This document shows, one piece after another, positions 42,455 to 50,961 of a stretch of 64,000 nucleotides of DNA; the first letter of the stretch is position 1, and each line of letters opens with the position of its first letter. The position numbers and the translations under genes are program-made. The stretch spans positions 1,185,424 through 1,249,423 of the forward strand of contig NZ_AP018449.1 of NCBI RefSeq assembly GCF_003966895.1. Direction: 5' to 3'. The notes under the pieces were generated by a model that was not told where the DNA came from, did no database searches, and saw only the letters and a program-made list of their open reading frames with translations. The DNA is from Methylomusa anaerophila. Lineage in GTDB: Bacteria; Bacillota; Negativicutes; Sporomusales; Sporomusaceae.

Positions 42455-44665
42455 TTAATCATTTGATTCTGGTTGTCTAGGTGGGTTTTTTGACCAATCC
42501 CAATCATGTTCATGAGGTACTTTAGGATGTTGTTTTGGATTTCCATGATCAGTAAAATCAACATCCTTAAGAGGTCTACCAAATTCATCATAATATCTCC
42601 GTGTTATTACATTTCCATCACCATCAACCTTGTCGTAGGACGAATTTGGTGTCCCTTCATCTGGGACCTTATGATCTGTAGAAGTAGTATGGTCGTTTGC
42701 AGGTGGATATGTTTTATTAAACATATAGTTATCATATTTATTGTAAGCCCATTCATATACTGCCGAACCCGCTAAGTATGCTACCCCCGCAACTATAATA
42801 GCACCATCAACCGTAATGGCAATTTCTCCTACTCCAGGAATCATGTGTATAGCAGCTATAACATATCCAAGATTATTATTTTTCGTCCCACTAGCAGCTA
42901 TTGAGCCACCCGTTTGCGGTGTTCCTCCTGCAACTGCGGACGCAGCAGAACCTATTGCATAGCTAACCCATTGACGAAGTGCAGGGTCTTGAATGTTTGA
43001 CAGTTCTTTTTGGAGTGCTTCGTTGACACCTGCACTAAATCCTCCAGATAGTGCATTTCCGCCACCTATTCTAACCATAATGGCTCCGACTGCTGCGTGA
43101 AGTGCTACTTTTTGAGGATCACCATCATTCCAACCGTTTTTGTCACTAATTTTATGAAGTTCCTCAAACGCCACTTCACCAAATAATGCTGATAGTTCTT
43201 GTTTTTCTTTAACTGTTTGCTTGTCAAAGATTTTTCCCAAACTATTTAATGAGTTATTCGTGTCACGACTAAGGTTAGAAATATCTTGGCTTGGGTTATC
43301 TCGTATCTCAATTGTCCCTGGAGCAATAGCAGATTTAGTCGTACTGTCTGCGTCCCCTGAAACCTTTATTCCAATATTGGGTGTAAGACCTAAGTCTCCA
43401 AGAGTCATTCCCGGTTCCAATTTGCTATTGTAGCTGAAGCCATTGCTGCTGGCGCTGTAACTAGCCTTATTCTCAATATCCGAATAAGTCAGTGTGCCGG
43501 TACTCAGCCTGTTCTTATCCGGCGCAGCCTCGCTCGAAATCACCGCACCCTTCAGGTCAGTATTTTTTCCCACATAGATATCGAAACCTTCCTCACCGGC
43601 GAAGATCCCTGCCTGACTGGTGACACTGTCATAAGTGGAGTTGGTTTTGCCGGTGTTGAAGGAGCCCGTTGTACCGCTGATCTTGCCGGTGCCGAAACCA
43701 ACGCCGATGCTTTGATTGTTCGCCGCGTAGTCATCACTGTCCTGCGTGCTGGCGAGGTTGAGGTTGCCGCCGATGTCGGCCACGACTTTGTCGCCTTTGA
43801 CCTGGGAACCGATAATGTTGGTGTCGTTGCCGGATTTGAGGGTTACGGTGCCGGCGGCGTCGATGACGCTGCCGGTATGGGTTACCGTGTTGCCGTTTTC
43901 CGTGCCGTGGCCGGAGCCGAAGCCGCCGGTCAGGCCGGTAAAGTTGCCGTCAAGGCCGAAGGATGCTCCCAAGGACCAGGAGGAGGAGCTGGTTTTGCCG
44001 TCGATCTGTTGTTGGTTTTGGGCGGCGTCGATGTTGAGGTTTTGCTTGGCGTCGAGCATGACATCGATGGCATGGATGTTTGTCGCTATCAGGTTGATAT
44101 CCCCGTCGGTGGCAGTGATGTTGACGTTGCCGCCGGCGTTGATGTTGGACGGGTTGACGGTTTCGGCGTGGGTTGTTTGTTCGGCGGTCATTTGGCTGCT
44201 GCCGATGCTGACGCCGACACTCGCTCCTTTTGTCAGGTTGCCTTTGAAGTCCTTCAGTTTCTCAAGATCTTTAACGGCTTTGTACTCATACAGCGTTTTA
44301 AGCCGGTCATCCTGTACCTGGCCCGAGCGCTGGATGTCGTTATATGCACCCGTGGCAGCATCGATTACGCCGCCGCCTAAGGATACACTCAGGCCGCTTT
44401 GCTTGAATTCGTATTTGTACTGGCTGTCATAGGTGTTTACTGTGTTGTCGATGGTGACGTTTTTGCCGCTGATGTTGGTGTCCTGGCCGCTGATAATTGT
44501 AGTCCCGGCGCTGTTGACTTGGTTGCCGGCAATGAGGTTGACGTTGCCTTCGATAGAGCCGATGGTGCTGCCGGCTTGCTCCATGGTTTGTTCATCGAGG
44601 GTGGTTTTTTCGCTTTTGATGCCGATGGTGAAGCCGAGGCCGCCGCTGCTGAAGAGGCCTGACAT
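42455..44665 (-). CDS. Orphan CdiA/FHA-type module with type-24-like toxin (cassette 8)
   Basis: 736 residues from the internal Met (MSGLFSSGGLGFTIG). Full stalk, FHA repeats and pretoxin (VRIGGGNALSGGFSAGVNEAL), junction SGTKNN near 608. The tail begins with a hydrophobic region (VIAAIHMIPGVGEIAITV, IIVAGVAYLAGSAVY) and ends with the toxin: TPNSSYDKVDGDGNV, TRRYYDEFGRPLKDVDF, HPKVPHEHDW. This resembles polymorphic toxin type 24 and parallels the end of cassette 1. The frame closes upstream in the palindrome at 44782. Confidence 0.76.
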   Translation of the reverse strand: MSGLFSSGGLGFTIGIKSEKTTLDEQTMEQAGSTIGSIEGNVNLIAGNQVNSAGTTIISGQDTNISGKNVTIDNTVNTYDSQYKYEFKQSGLSVSLGGGVIDAATGAYNDIQRSGQVQDDRLKTLYEYKAVKDLEKLKDFKGNLTKGASVGVSIGSSQMTAEQTTHAETVNPSNINAGGNVNITATDGDINLIATNIHAIDVMLDAKQNLNIDAAQNQQQIDGKTSSSSWSLGASFGLDGNFTGLTGGFGSGHGTENGNTVTHTGSVIDAAGTVTLKSGNDTNIIGSQVKGDKVVADIGGNLNLASTQDSDDYAANNQSIGVGFGTGKISGTTGSFNTGKTNSTYDSVTSQAGIFAGEEGFDIYVGKNTDLKGAVISSEAAPDKNRLSTGTLTYSDIENKASYSASSNGFSYNSKLEPGMTLGDLGLTPNIGIKVSGDADSTTKSAIAPGTIEIRDNPSQDISNLSRDTNNSLNSLGKIFDKQTVKEKQELSALFGEVAFEELHKISDKNGWNDGDPQKVALHAAVGAIMVRIGGGNALSGGFSAGVNEALQKELSNIQDPALRQWVSYAIGSAASAVAGGTPQTGGSIAASGTKNNNLGYVIAAIHMIPGVGEIAITVDGAIIVAGVAYLAGSAVYEWAYNKYDNYMFNKTYPPANDHTTSTDHKVPDEGTPNSSYDKVDGDGNVITRRYYDEFGRPLKDVDFTDHGNPKQHPKVPHEHDWDWSKNPPRQPESND

Positions 44666-44781
44666 TTTTTCTTGGCGGTAGTGTTCGTCGCTGCCGGTTT
44701 CATCGGCGGCGGTGATGTTGATGTTGCCGTCGGTGGCGGTAAGACCGACATCGTTGGTGCCAACTATGTTGCTAATTTCAT

Positions 44782-44808
44782 AGAGTCATAGAACCGTCCC
44801 CTGACTCT
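44782..44808. repeat. REP-like palindrome, copy 7
   Basis: AGAGTCATAGAACCGTCCCCTGACTCT at the 5' edge of module 8. Confidence 0.85.
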
Positions 44809-44819
44809 TACATAACATC

Positions 44820-45150
44820 ATTTGTAGTTTTTATAAAAATATTTTTTATCCGTGACATGTGACAGATGTTTGCCATAAGTTTATCGGGTGATCTCTGTTG
44901 GATGATTTTTATCCGGTAATATATTTTATTGTACCCGTTAATAAAAAATCATCAGAAGTCACGCAAATAACTCTGATGATAGACTGATGCATATATGATT
45001 ATTATTAAAGGTATCAGATTGATTTAAACCTTGATTTTACTGGATTTACGATAAATTACATGAAAAGAACCTCTGCGACGAAAACTCCGTTTTCGTCATC
45101 ACCGACAGGTGATATATTAAAATTATTATTATTGAGGAGGTTTTATTGAT
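44820..45150 (+). promoter_or_regulatory. Zinc-ribbon gene leader, copy C
   Basis: Carries the CCGTGACATGTGACAG region, the hairpin ATCATCAGA.../CTCTGATGAT at 44948-44980, TTGATTTTACTGGATTTACG, GAACCTC, the ACGAAAAC/GTTTTCGT stem, TCACC/GGTGA, and GAGGAGGTTTT before the ATG. The order is the same as in copy A at 27.6-27.9 kb. Confidence 0.65.
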
Positions 45151-45318
45151 ATGTACGATAATGTAAGGAAATGTCCGAATTGTGGTAAAGAAGCACCTTG
45201 TATGGGAGCATTGATGAAATGTAAGGATTGTGGTAGTACGTATTGTGGCAACTGCTCCGGTAATGGCTATGGGGGTAGTTGTCTGTTTTGTGGCAGCAAT
45301 GAGTCTAAGTCATTCTGA
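45151..45318 (+). CDS. Eight-cysteine zinc-ribbon-like mini-protein
   Basis: 55 residues (MYDNVRKCPNCGKEAPC...KCKDCGSTYCGNC...SCLFCGSNESKSF). A Pro-to-Leu change sits in the last CxxC, but all cysteines are kept. GAGGAGG precedes the ATG. It lies between module 8 and the orphan immunity gene at 45405. Confidence 0.75.
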   Translation: MYDNVRKCPNCGKEAPCMGALMKCKDCGSTYCGNCSGNGYGGSCLFCGSNESKSF

Positions 45319-45404
45319 TTCACCAGATTTGATTTTAATGGATAATTAATAGGAAATATTATCCATTTGTTATTTAATTACCAGACATCCGCTGACCTCT
45401 ATTC

Positions 45405-45728
45405 TTAATGCACAAAATTTATTATACCAACTACTACTAAGATAAGTGCCCAATATTCCATTCGAAGCCAAAATAGGCTGTGAGTATTTACTATTTTTAC
45501 CTCCTGGTTTGTTTTAGTGTCAAGTAAAATTCGTTCAGCATTTTCGTTGATTTTCTTCCCCAAAAACCAGACTGGTATGGCAGCAATGAACAACGCAACC
45601 GATACTGGCCATTTACTGAAAGTATAATATCCTTTATAAAACATCGCATCTAAAGAATATTGCAATACCAAACATACGGATAAAACAATCAACGGAACTG
45701 TAAACCCATATCCTCTCCAAATAAGCAC
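45405..45728 (-). CDS. Three-helix membrane protein, probable orphan immunity protein
   Basis: 107 residues from a GTG with GGAGG seven bases upstream. Three hydrophobic spans: VPLIVLSVCLVLQYSL, WPVSVALFIAAIPVWFLG, YWALILVVVGIINFV. There is no toxin gene before it; hairpin arms flank it on both sides (only the right arm at 45389-45401 on its left, a full hairpin at 45798 on its right). It is thus an immunity-only cassette, like the gene at 20647. A retained antidote against a pore-forming toxin is the likely meaning. Confidence 0.6.
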   Translation of the reverse strand: MLIWRGYGFTVPLIVLSVCLVLQYSLDAMFYKGYYTFSKWPVSVALFIAAIPVWFLGKKINENAERILLDTKTNQEVKIVNTHSLFWLRMEYWALILVVVGIINFVH

Positions 45729-45797
45729 GTAATTACCTCCATCTCAATATCATTTTCCTTTTATGGATTTGTATTGTTTAATATTCAATAAGTCATT

Positions 45798-45829
45798 GAG
45801 GTCAGCGGATTTTATGTCCGCTGACCTCT
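45798..45829. repeat. Cassette hairpin, copy 7
   Basis: GAGGTCAGCGGA/TCCGCTGACCTC with loop TTTTATG. It separates the orphan membrane protein from the immunity gene of cassette 9 without a zinc-ribbon gene. Confidence 0.8.
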
Positions 45830-45883
45830 ATTCATGACATTTAATTAACCAACAAAAACGTTATTTACACTGTTAACTGCAGC

Positions 45884-46246
45884 CTAACTCGAACTTGATG
45901 ATAAATCTTTTTGAGATAAATCCATAGCAACGGCTAATTCAATTTGTTTCGTTTTACTTAGCTTTCGCTTATACTCTTTGAGCGATCTTATTCGTACTAT
46001 AGGTTCGACATTTTCGTCATAACGGTCTAATTCAACTGAAACGACATGAGTTGCATCAACAAGAAGCACATAAATGTCTTCGCCTTGTTCAGGTGTATGC
46101 GCAAGAAAATATACAGTTTTCAATTCTGGAAATAAAGTTTTTAGTACATTAAACAACCTGGGGTTATGTCCCTTAAACAAAGAATCATGCGTAATAGCCA
46201 TGATTGCCCTAGCGTTTTGTTCTATTAGGCTTCCAATGAGCTTCAT
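45884..46246 (-). CDS. Probable immunity protein of cassette 9
   Basis: 120 residues; ATG overlaps the toxin stop (ATGA), with GGGAG seven bases upstream, so the two are translationally coupled. The soluble protein has an N-terminal helix, a beta-rich centre (KTVYFLAHTPEQGEDIYVLLVD, VVSVELDRYD) and a lysine-rich helical end. The family is not recognised. Although the toxin gene is interrupted by transposons, this gene still has its own ribosome site and could be made if transcribed. Confidence 0.65.
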   Translation of the reverse strand: MKLIGSLIEQNARAIMAITHDSLFKGHNPRLFNVLKTLFPELKTVYFLAHTPEQGEDIYVLLVDATHVVSVELDRYDENVEPIVRIRSLKEYKRKLSKTKQIELAVAMDLSQKDLSSSSS

Positions 46247-46706
46247 TTTATCACTCCCGGTGTAGCTGTTACCAAATTACCTTGTAAATCGGTTAATACA
46301 GTCATAACTGAAGTCGGTAGATTAGAAAATTTATCAATCCCTATTATTTTATCTAAGGTTACTTCTCGTAAGAATCTAGGACCTTGATCACTTAACACTA
46401 TTCTAAGTATAGGAGTCCCAATGACTTGTTCACTTTGAAGAATGCCTTGCAGTTCCTCTGGTGCTACAGTAAATTGAGAAGCATTAACCGAAGTATTAAA
46501 ATGTCTGGATAATACATGTTCCCATCCAGCCTCCAAATCTCCAGTTATTAAGTTAATACGGGATTGAACACGCCCAGGTATTCCAAAACGTGTCATGAGT
46601 GCATTCGCTTCATTCACAACTTTTGCCATCAATTCTTCACTGGCAATCATCGCTTCTTCTGAATAAATTTCTAATTTTTGAAGTACGGCCCTTCCTGCAG
46701 GTGTAC
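46243..46706 (-). pseudogene. C-terminal toxin part of cassette 9, cut off by IS630
   Basis: Open from the IS630 edge as STPAGRAVLQKLEIYSEEAM and through 135 further residues. The toxin-like part has GWEHVLSRHF and VIGTPILRIVLSDQGPRFL, a pattern of BECR-type RNase toxins. Joining it to 50962-52811 after removing the insertion, with one TA kept, gives an in-frame protein (...FRYLS|STPAGRA...). An internal Met at 46650 is only an apparent start. Confidence 0.8.
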
Positions 46707-46810
46707 TATATAAAATCTAAAAAAGATTTACATTAGGGACTATTTTCTTTTGGTTAAATGTGGTATTTTTAAAATATACTTATTCTTTAACCAAAGGAGC
46801 AGGGTTACAC

Positions 46811-47308
46811 ATGGAATCCTTAGATAATCGTCTAATTGCAGTAAATCATGCAATGAAGAATTGTAAAAACCGACGCCTGTTTGAGCGCTACCAAACCATA
46901 AAACTTTACTTGGAAGGTTATGATGTTCCTCAGATCGCCAAAATCACCGGTCGTTGTTTGAAAACAGTCTACAATTTTCTCAACGCCTATCAGACCGGTG
47001 GCCTTAAGGCCCTTGCAATGAACTTCTCTCCTGGCAGACCCTCTTTTCTTACCAAGGAACAAAAACAAGAAATTCTTGATGTCCTGATCCATAAAAGACC
47101 CGAGGATGTAGGTTTTCCGGCAGAGATGAACTGGACAGGACCCATCCTTAGAGAATGGATAATTCGCACCTTTAATGTAGAATATTCTCGAAGTGGAACC
47201 AATGTATTATTGCACGAACTGGGCTTTACCTGTACTCGTCCAACCTATACTCTTGCTCATGCTGACCCAATTCAACAAGAAGAATTCAAAAAAAATGGGA
47301 AACCCTGA
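46811..47308 (+). CDS. IS630 transposase, first frame (helix-turn-helix)
   Basis: 165 residues from an ATG with AAAGGAG upstream. A helix-turn-helix (FERYQTIKLYLEGYDVPQIAKITGRCLKTVYNF) and the IS630 linker (SPGRPSFLTKEQKQEILDVL). The frame closes soon after a run of eight A at 47288-47295. A -1 slip there yields FKKKWETLRADLLHDKV, continuing to the catalytic domain, as in other IS630 members with programmed frameshifting. Confidence 0.85.
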   Translation: MESLDNRLIAVNHAMKNCKNRRLFERYQTIKLYLEGYDVPQIAKITGRCLKTVYNFLNAYQTGGLKALAMNFSPGRPSFLTKEQKQEILDVLIHKRPEDVGFPAEMNWTGPILREWIIRTFNVEYSRSGTNVLLHELGFTCTRPTYTLAHADPIQQEEFKKNGKP

Positions 47309-47635
47309 GAGCCGATCTTTTGCATGACAAAGTTGATCGTATTTTGTTTCAGGATGAATCTATGATTCGGGATTATCAGGCTATCGCCCGTACTTGGTTT
47401 CCAAAAGGGCAGCAACGCATTATCCCAACTTACGGTAAGCATCAAGGTATTAAACTTTTAGGCACGCTTGACTATGAAAGCGGCGAAATCTTTGTAATCG
47501 AAAGTGACCGTTATGATGCCGAGGTCTTTTTGTCCTTTCTACAGCAGATCCTTTTGAAGTATCCAGGGGAAAGAATTGTAATCATTCTCGATAATGCCAG
47601 AATTCATCATGCCAATCTCTTACAGCCATTCTTAA
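47290..47635 (+). pseudogene. IS630 transposase, first part of the DDE domain
   Basis: Reached by the -1 shift. It has ILFQDESMIRDYQ (first Asp) and IVIILDNARIHHANLLQPFL (second Asp), then is cut at 47635 by the nested transposon. The missing end is at 50720-50940 and joins in frame. Confidence 0.88.
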
Positions 47636-47767
47636 TGTTAGCTTGCAAAAAATCTAATCCTTGGCCGGGGAAAATATTGCAGAATCATACGGACGAAGCG
47701 TTTTTTCAGATCCGTTCCAATTTGCTATAATATATTGCACATTACAACAGCAACGGGAGCGGATTTT

Positions 47768-48346
47768 TTGCAGATTCTGATTACAGTTAAAGAAACTATT
47801 ACGCAATACATTACCCGATTTCAGGCATTAGAAATTGTTCGACCGGAAAAGTGTCCCGTCTGCGGAGCCGTTCACTCGATTCATCGGCATGGCAGCTATT
47901 GGCGCAATATCTTGAATGAGCAATGGGAAAAACGGATTCCGGTAGCCAGGTTCTACTGCAAAACGTGCAAACTGACGATATCGATGCTGCCTTCCTTTGC
48001 ACTGCCCTATTTCCAGTATTCACTGGAGTTCATTGTGACCGCGTTGCAACAAATCTTTCTTGCCAAGGCAACCACGTCAAGAATTTGTTCAGCCCTACTG
48101 CGCTTTTATCGAAGACGATTCCATGGCAACTTGCTATTTCTGGAGATGTTTTTCCGCGACCAGGGCTGGCCTGAAGTCACTCCGCAAGATGTAAAAGAAA
48201 AAGCCACAAAAATGGTTTGTATGTTAACTGTCCCCACAGCCGAAACCCTTTCGCAAAGGTTTCATCAACACTACAAACATACTTTTATGGCACATTCATT
48301 GTACCATAGGTTCTATCTGAGCGTAAACCAGTGCGTTCCCACATAA
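47768..48346 (+). CDS. DUF6431-like zinc-ribbon helper protein of the transposon
   Basis: 192 residues. TTG start (QILITVKETITQY) with GGGAG eight bases upstream. The N-terminal zinc ribbon CPVCGAVHSIHRHGSY...FYCKTCKLT is followed by a helical region (PYFQYSLEFIVTALQQIF). It resembles DUF6431 proteins that accompany integrase/ATPase pairs. A DNA-binding or target-choice role is likely, but that is inference. Confidence 0.65.
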   Translation: MQILITVKETITQYITRFQALEIVRPEKCPVCGAVHSIHRHGSYWRNILNEQWEKRIPVARFYCKTCKLTISMLPSFALPYFQYSLEFIVTALQQIFLAKATTSRICSALLRFYRRRFHGNLLFLEMFFRDQGWPEVTPQDVKEKATKMVCMLTVPTAETLSQRFHQHYKHTFMAHSLYHRFYLSVNQCVPT

Positions 48347-48437
48347 CTTTTCGCTGGCGAAGGTCAGAAAGTTGCGGTATGATGGCTTTTGTACAAGGTT
48401 AGCCGGCTAGCCTCCCCATTTACCGGAGGTGTGTTCA

Positions 48438-49721
48438 TTGACAAATGAAGATCGCGAGCAAGTCGCTCTATTTCGTTATGGGCTGATCGCCCCGCTTTTG
48501 AATGATCAAGTCGATTCTAAACAAGACTACCTGTCCGAAATCTGCGCCAAGTTCCATGAGGTCCCCTATTATGGCCGCAAAGAATTTGCACCGAAAACTC
48601 TGGAGGGCTGGCTCCGCGATTATCGCCGCGGCGGATTTGTGGCCTTAAAACCCAAAGGCCGTTCTGACCGCGGGAGAAGCCGGGTGATCTCACCAGAGCT
48701 AAAGGAGCAGATTATTGCTTCGCGTCAGAAAAACAGGGAGCTTTCTGTTGTGCTGTTTTATGAAAAGCTGGTTAAGAACACGGTGTTGGCTCCTGACAAA
48801 GTGTCTTACCACAGCGTTTACCGGCTCTTAAAATCACAACAGCTTTTATGGCCGGAGGAGAAAGCATTAAAGGAACGCAAACGCTTTAGTTATGATAAGG
48901 TGAATATTCTGTGGCAGGGCGATATGTCCATTGGCCCTTACCTTACGATTGGCGGCAAGAAGCTCAAAACTCATTTGTTCGCCTTTATTGACGACTGCTC
49001 CCGGCTGGTTCCTTTTGCTCAGTTCTCGTTTACGGAGAAGTTTAGTCCCATGAAAGCGGTGCTCAAAGAGTCCATTCTCCGCCGGGGTGTCCCGAAGATG
49101 ATTTATGTTGACAACGGCAAGGTGTATCATGCCAGGGAGCTTCATTTAGCTTGCGCCGCTCTTGGTATTACGCTGACTCATACTCAGCCTTATGATCCGC
49201 AGAGCAAAGGAAAAATTGAGCGTTTTTTCGGCACAGTGCGCCGTCGTTTTTACCCGCTCCTTGCCAACAATATGCCTAAATCCCTGGATGATTTAAATGC
49301 TCAGTTTTGGAAGTGGCTGGAGAGCGATTACAATCGCAAACCGCATTCCGCACTGGACATGTCTCCTTTTGACTTATTTTTGTCACAGCCGTCTTCTGTC
49401 CGATTATATACGGATCCCTATGCTTTGGAACGACTCTTTTTTAAGCGGGAATACCGTAAGGTGAAGCACGACGCAACGATCACGCTGTCAAACCGTTTGT
49501 TTGAAGTCCCGGCCAAGCTAGTCGGGCAACGGATTGAAGTACGCTATGATCCGGAGTCGCCCGAGCAAGTCTATATCTATGACAATGACATCCAGGTAGG
49601 TGTGGCTGCGCCGGTATCGTTTCGGGACAACTCCCAAGTCAAACGGGAACGCAGGGACTTTCCCAAAGAGACTGCGATTTCTTTTGGCAGTTTACTGGCC
49701 TGCCAAAAGGAGGATGTGTGA
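48438..49721 (+). CDS. DDE integrase/transposase (rve, Mu/IS481-like)
   Basis: 427 residues. TTG start (TNEDREQVALFRYGLI) eight bases after GGAGG. Helix-turn-helix domains (about 30-110) precede the integrase core: ILWQGDMSIGPYL (D), MIYVDNGKVYHARELHL (D), THTQPYDPQSKGKIERFFGT (E). A beta-barrel end like Mu transposase C follows (LSNRLFEVPAKLVGQRIEVRYDP). It overlaps the ATPase gene. The pair corresponds to TniA/TniB or MuA/MuB-type systems. Confidence 0.9.
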   Translation: MTNEDREQVALFRYGLIAPLLNDQVDSKQDYLSEICAKFHEVPYYGRKEFAPKTLEGWLRDYRRGGFVALKPKGRSDRGRSRVISPELKEQIIASRQKNRELSVVLFYEKLVKNTVLAPDKVSYHSVYRLLKSQQLLWPEEKALKERKRFSYDKVNILWQGDMSIGPYLTIGGKKLKTHLFAFIDDCSRLVPFAQFSFTEKFSPMKAVLKESILRRGVPKMIYVDNGKVYHARELHLACAALGITLTHTQPYDPQSKGKIERFFGTVRRRFYPLLANNMPKSLDDLNAQFWKWLESDYNRKPHSALDMSPFDLFLSQPSSVRLYTDPYALERLFFKREYRKVKHDATITLSNRLFEVPAKLVGQRIEVRYDPESPEQVYIYDNDIQVGVAAPVSFRDNSQVKRERRDFPKETAISFGSLLACQKEDV

Positions 49722-50521
49722 TGTTCCAATCCTTTTATTCTCTCTCGTCGGTGCCCTTTCGCAAAGAGCTTGAAACCAAACACTTCTTTTCCTCGCAAGG
49801 ATTCTCCGAAGGCACGGCCAGACTGGAATATTTAAAGTCGACTCGCGGTATGGGCGTTGTGATTGGCGAGGCTGGCGCAGGAAAAACTTCGCTGATGAGA
49901 AATTTCGCTGCCTCGCTCAATCCTTCGTTGTTTAAGGCCATCTACTTTCCCTTGTCTACTGTCACCGTATCTGACTTTTACAGGGGGTTGACCGTAGGGT
50001 TAGGACAGGAGCCGAAGTTTCGCAAGGTCGACCTGTTTGCTCAAATCCAGCAGGCCACGCTTCATCTGTTTCACAACCAAAAGATGACACCGGTTTTCAT
50101 TCTGGATGAGATGCAAATGGTCTCCAATCAGTTTTTAAACGACATTAGCTTGTTGTTCAATTTTGCGATGGATTCTGCCAATCCGTTTATACTGATTATG
50201 GTTGGCCTTCCTCATTTTATGGAACGGTTACGGTTAAGTCACAATCAGCCCCTGGCCCAACGGGTGGTGATGCGTTATCAGATGAATTCCCTTTCGAAAG
50301 ATGAGGTCAGGCACTACATCCTGCATCAGCTTAAGTTGGCTGGCGCTCTTCATGATATTTTTTCTCCCCAGGCCATTGAGGCCATTACTTCACGTTCTCG
50401 TGGGTTTCCTCGCTTGATTAACAATCTGGCAACCAATTGCTTGCTTTACGGCTGTGCCAAAAAACTTGAATTAATTGATGACGAGGCCGTTTTCGCAGTC
50501 GCTTCGGAATCCGGATTGTGA
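49721..50521 (+). CDS. AAA ATPase, transposition partner (TniB/ExeA-like)
   Basis: 266 residues. Walker A GEAGAGKTS (about residue 45), Walker B FILDEMQM (about 127), sensor region LIMVGLPHFMERL, and a winged-helix-like end (AIEAITSRSRGFPRLINNL). The ATG is 7 bases after AAGGAGG and overlaps the integrase stop (TGATG). Presumably selects target DNA and activates the integrase, as MuB and TniB do. A short hairpin (CCCGCAACC/GGTTGCGGG-like) follows the stop, a possible terminator at 50537-50566. Confidence 0.88.
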   Translation: MFQSFYSLSSVPFRKELETKHFFSSQGFSEGTARLEYLKSTRGMGVVIGEAGAGKTSLMRNFAASLNPSLFKAIYFPLSTVTVSDFYRGLTVGLGQEPKFRKVDLFAQIQQATLHLFHNQKMTPVFILDEMQMVSNQFLNDISLLFNFAMDSANPFILIMVGLPHFMERLRLSHNQPLAQRVVMRYQMNSLSKDEVRHYILHQLKLAGALHDIFSPQAIEAITSRSRGFPRLINNLATNCLLYGCAKKLELIDDEAVFAVASESGL

Positions 50522-50719
50522 TTTTACTTCTCTATTTTCCCGCAACCACGTTGTTGCGGGCTTTTTTCTGCGGATGAATGAATGGGCAAACTCACGTTGT
50601 ATCAATTTGCAAAACCGCTTTTTGCTCTGCTGCATGATTCCTCTTGGTTTGTAAATTAGACCAAATTTCCGGCTCTTTTATTCTGCTATATCACGGATGA
50701 TTTATTTTGCAAATTAACA

Positions 50720-50940
50720 TCTTAAAGAGTAACAAGGATCGTCTTACCCTTGTTTTTTTGCCGCCTTACAGTCCCAATCTTAATCTAATTGAAGAATTCT
50801 GGGGCTGGCTCAAGCATTCTTGTATCTACAACGTTTTTTATCACTCAACCAATGAAATTCGCCAAAGGATTCAAAGGTTTGTCGCTCAAATCAATCAAAT
50901 GCCTTTAAAGGTCATTGATAGGTTGTGTTGTTCTTTGTAA
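50720..50940 (+). pseudogene. IS630 transposase, severed C-terminal part
   Basis: Holds the IS630 signature LVFLPPYSPNLNLIEEFWGWLK with the third catalytic residue (Glu). It continues in frame from 47635 once the nested transposon is removed. The apparent start upstream lies inside the transposon end. Confidence 0.9.
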
Positions 50941-50961
50941 ATCTTTAATAGATTGTATATA

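Larger units (their letters stand above)
47636..50719 (+). mobile_element. Three-gene DDE/AAA transposon nested in IS630
   Basis: 3084 bases. Ends are TGTTAGCTTGCAAAA (left) and, on the reverse strand of the right end, TGTTAATTTGCAAAA, i.e. 13 of 15 identical with TG...CA tips. Flanked by TCTTAA on both sides (47630-47635 and 50720-50725). Removing the element and one TCTTAA restores QPFLKSNKDRLTLVF of the IS630 transposase exactly, which defines the boundaries. Content: DUF6431-like protein, DDE integrase, AAA ATPase. Confidence 0.9.
46709..50959 (+). mobile_element. IS630-family element, itself interrupted
   Basis: Imperfect terminal inverted repeats of about 26 bp: TATAAAATCTAAAAAAGATT at the left, and the reverse complement of the right end reads TATACAATCTATTAAAGATT. 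A TA target duplication flanks it (46707-46708 and 50960-50961), as expected for IS630/Tc1. The transposase spans a -1 frameshift and a 3.1-kb nested insertion. Without the insertion the IS is about 1.16 kb, the usual IS630 size. Confidence 0.9.

Noticed and set aside
46243..46650. Independent 135-residue gene in front of the cassette 9 immunity gene
   Set aside because: The frame is open upstream to the IS630 edge and joins in frame to the other half of module 9, so it is a severed C-terminus rather than a separate gene.
50707..50940. Independent 77-residue gene
   Set aside because: It is the C-terminal DDE end of IS630; its apparent start lies in the end of the nested transposon.
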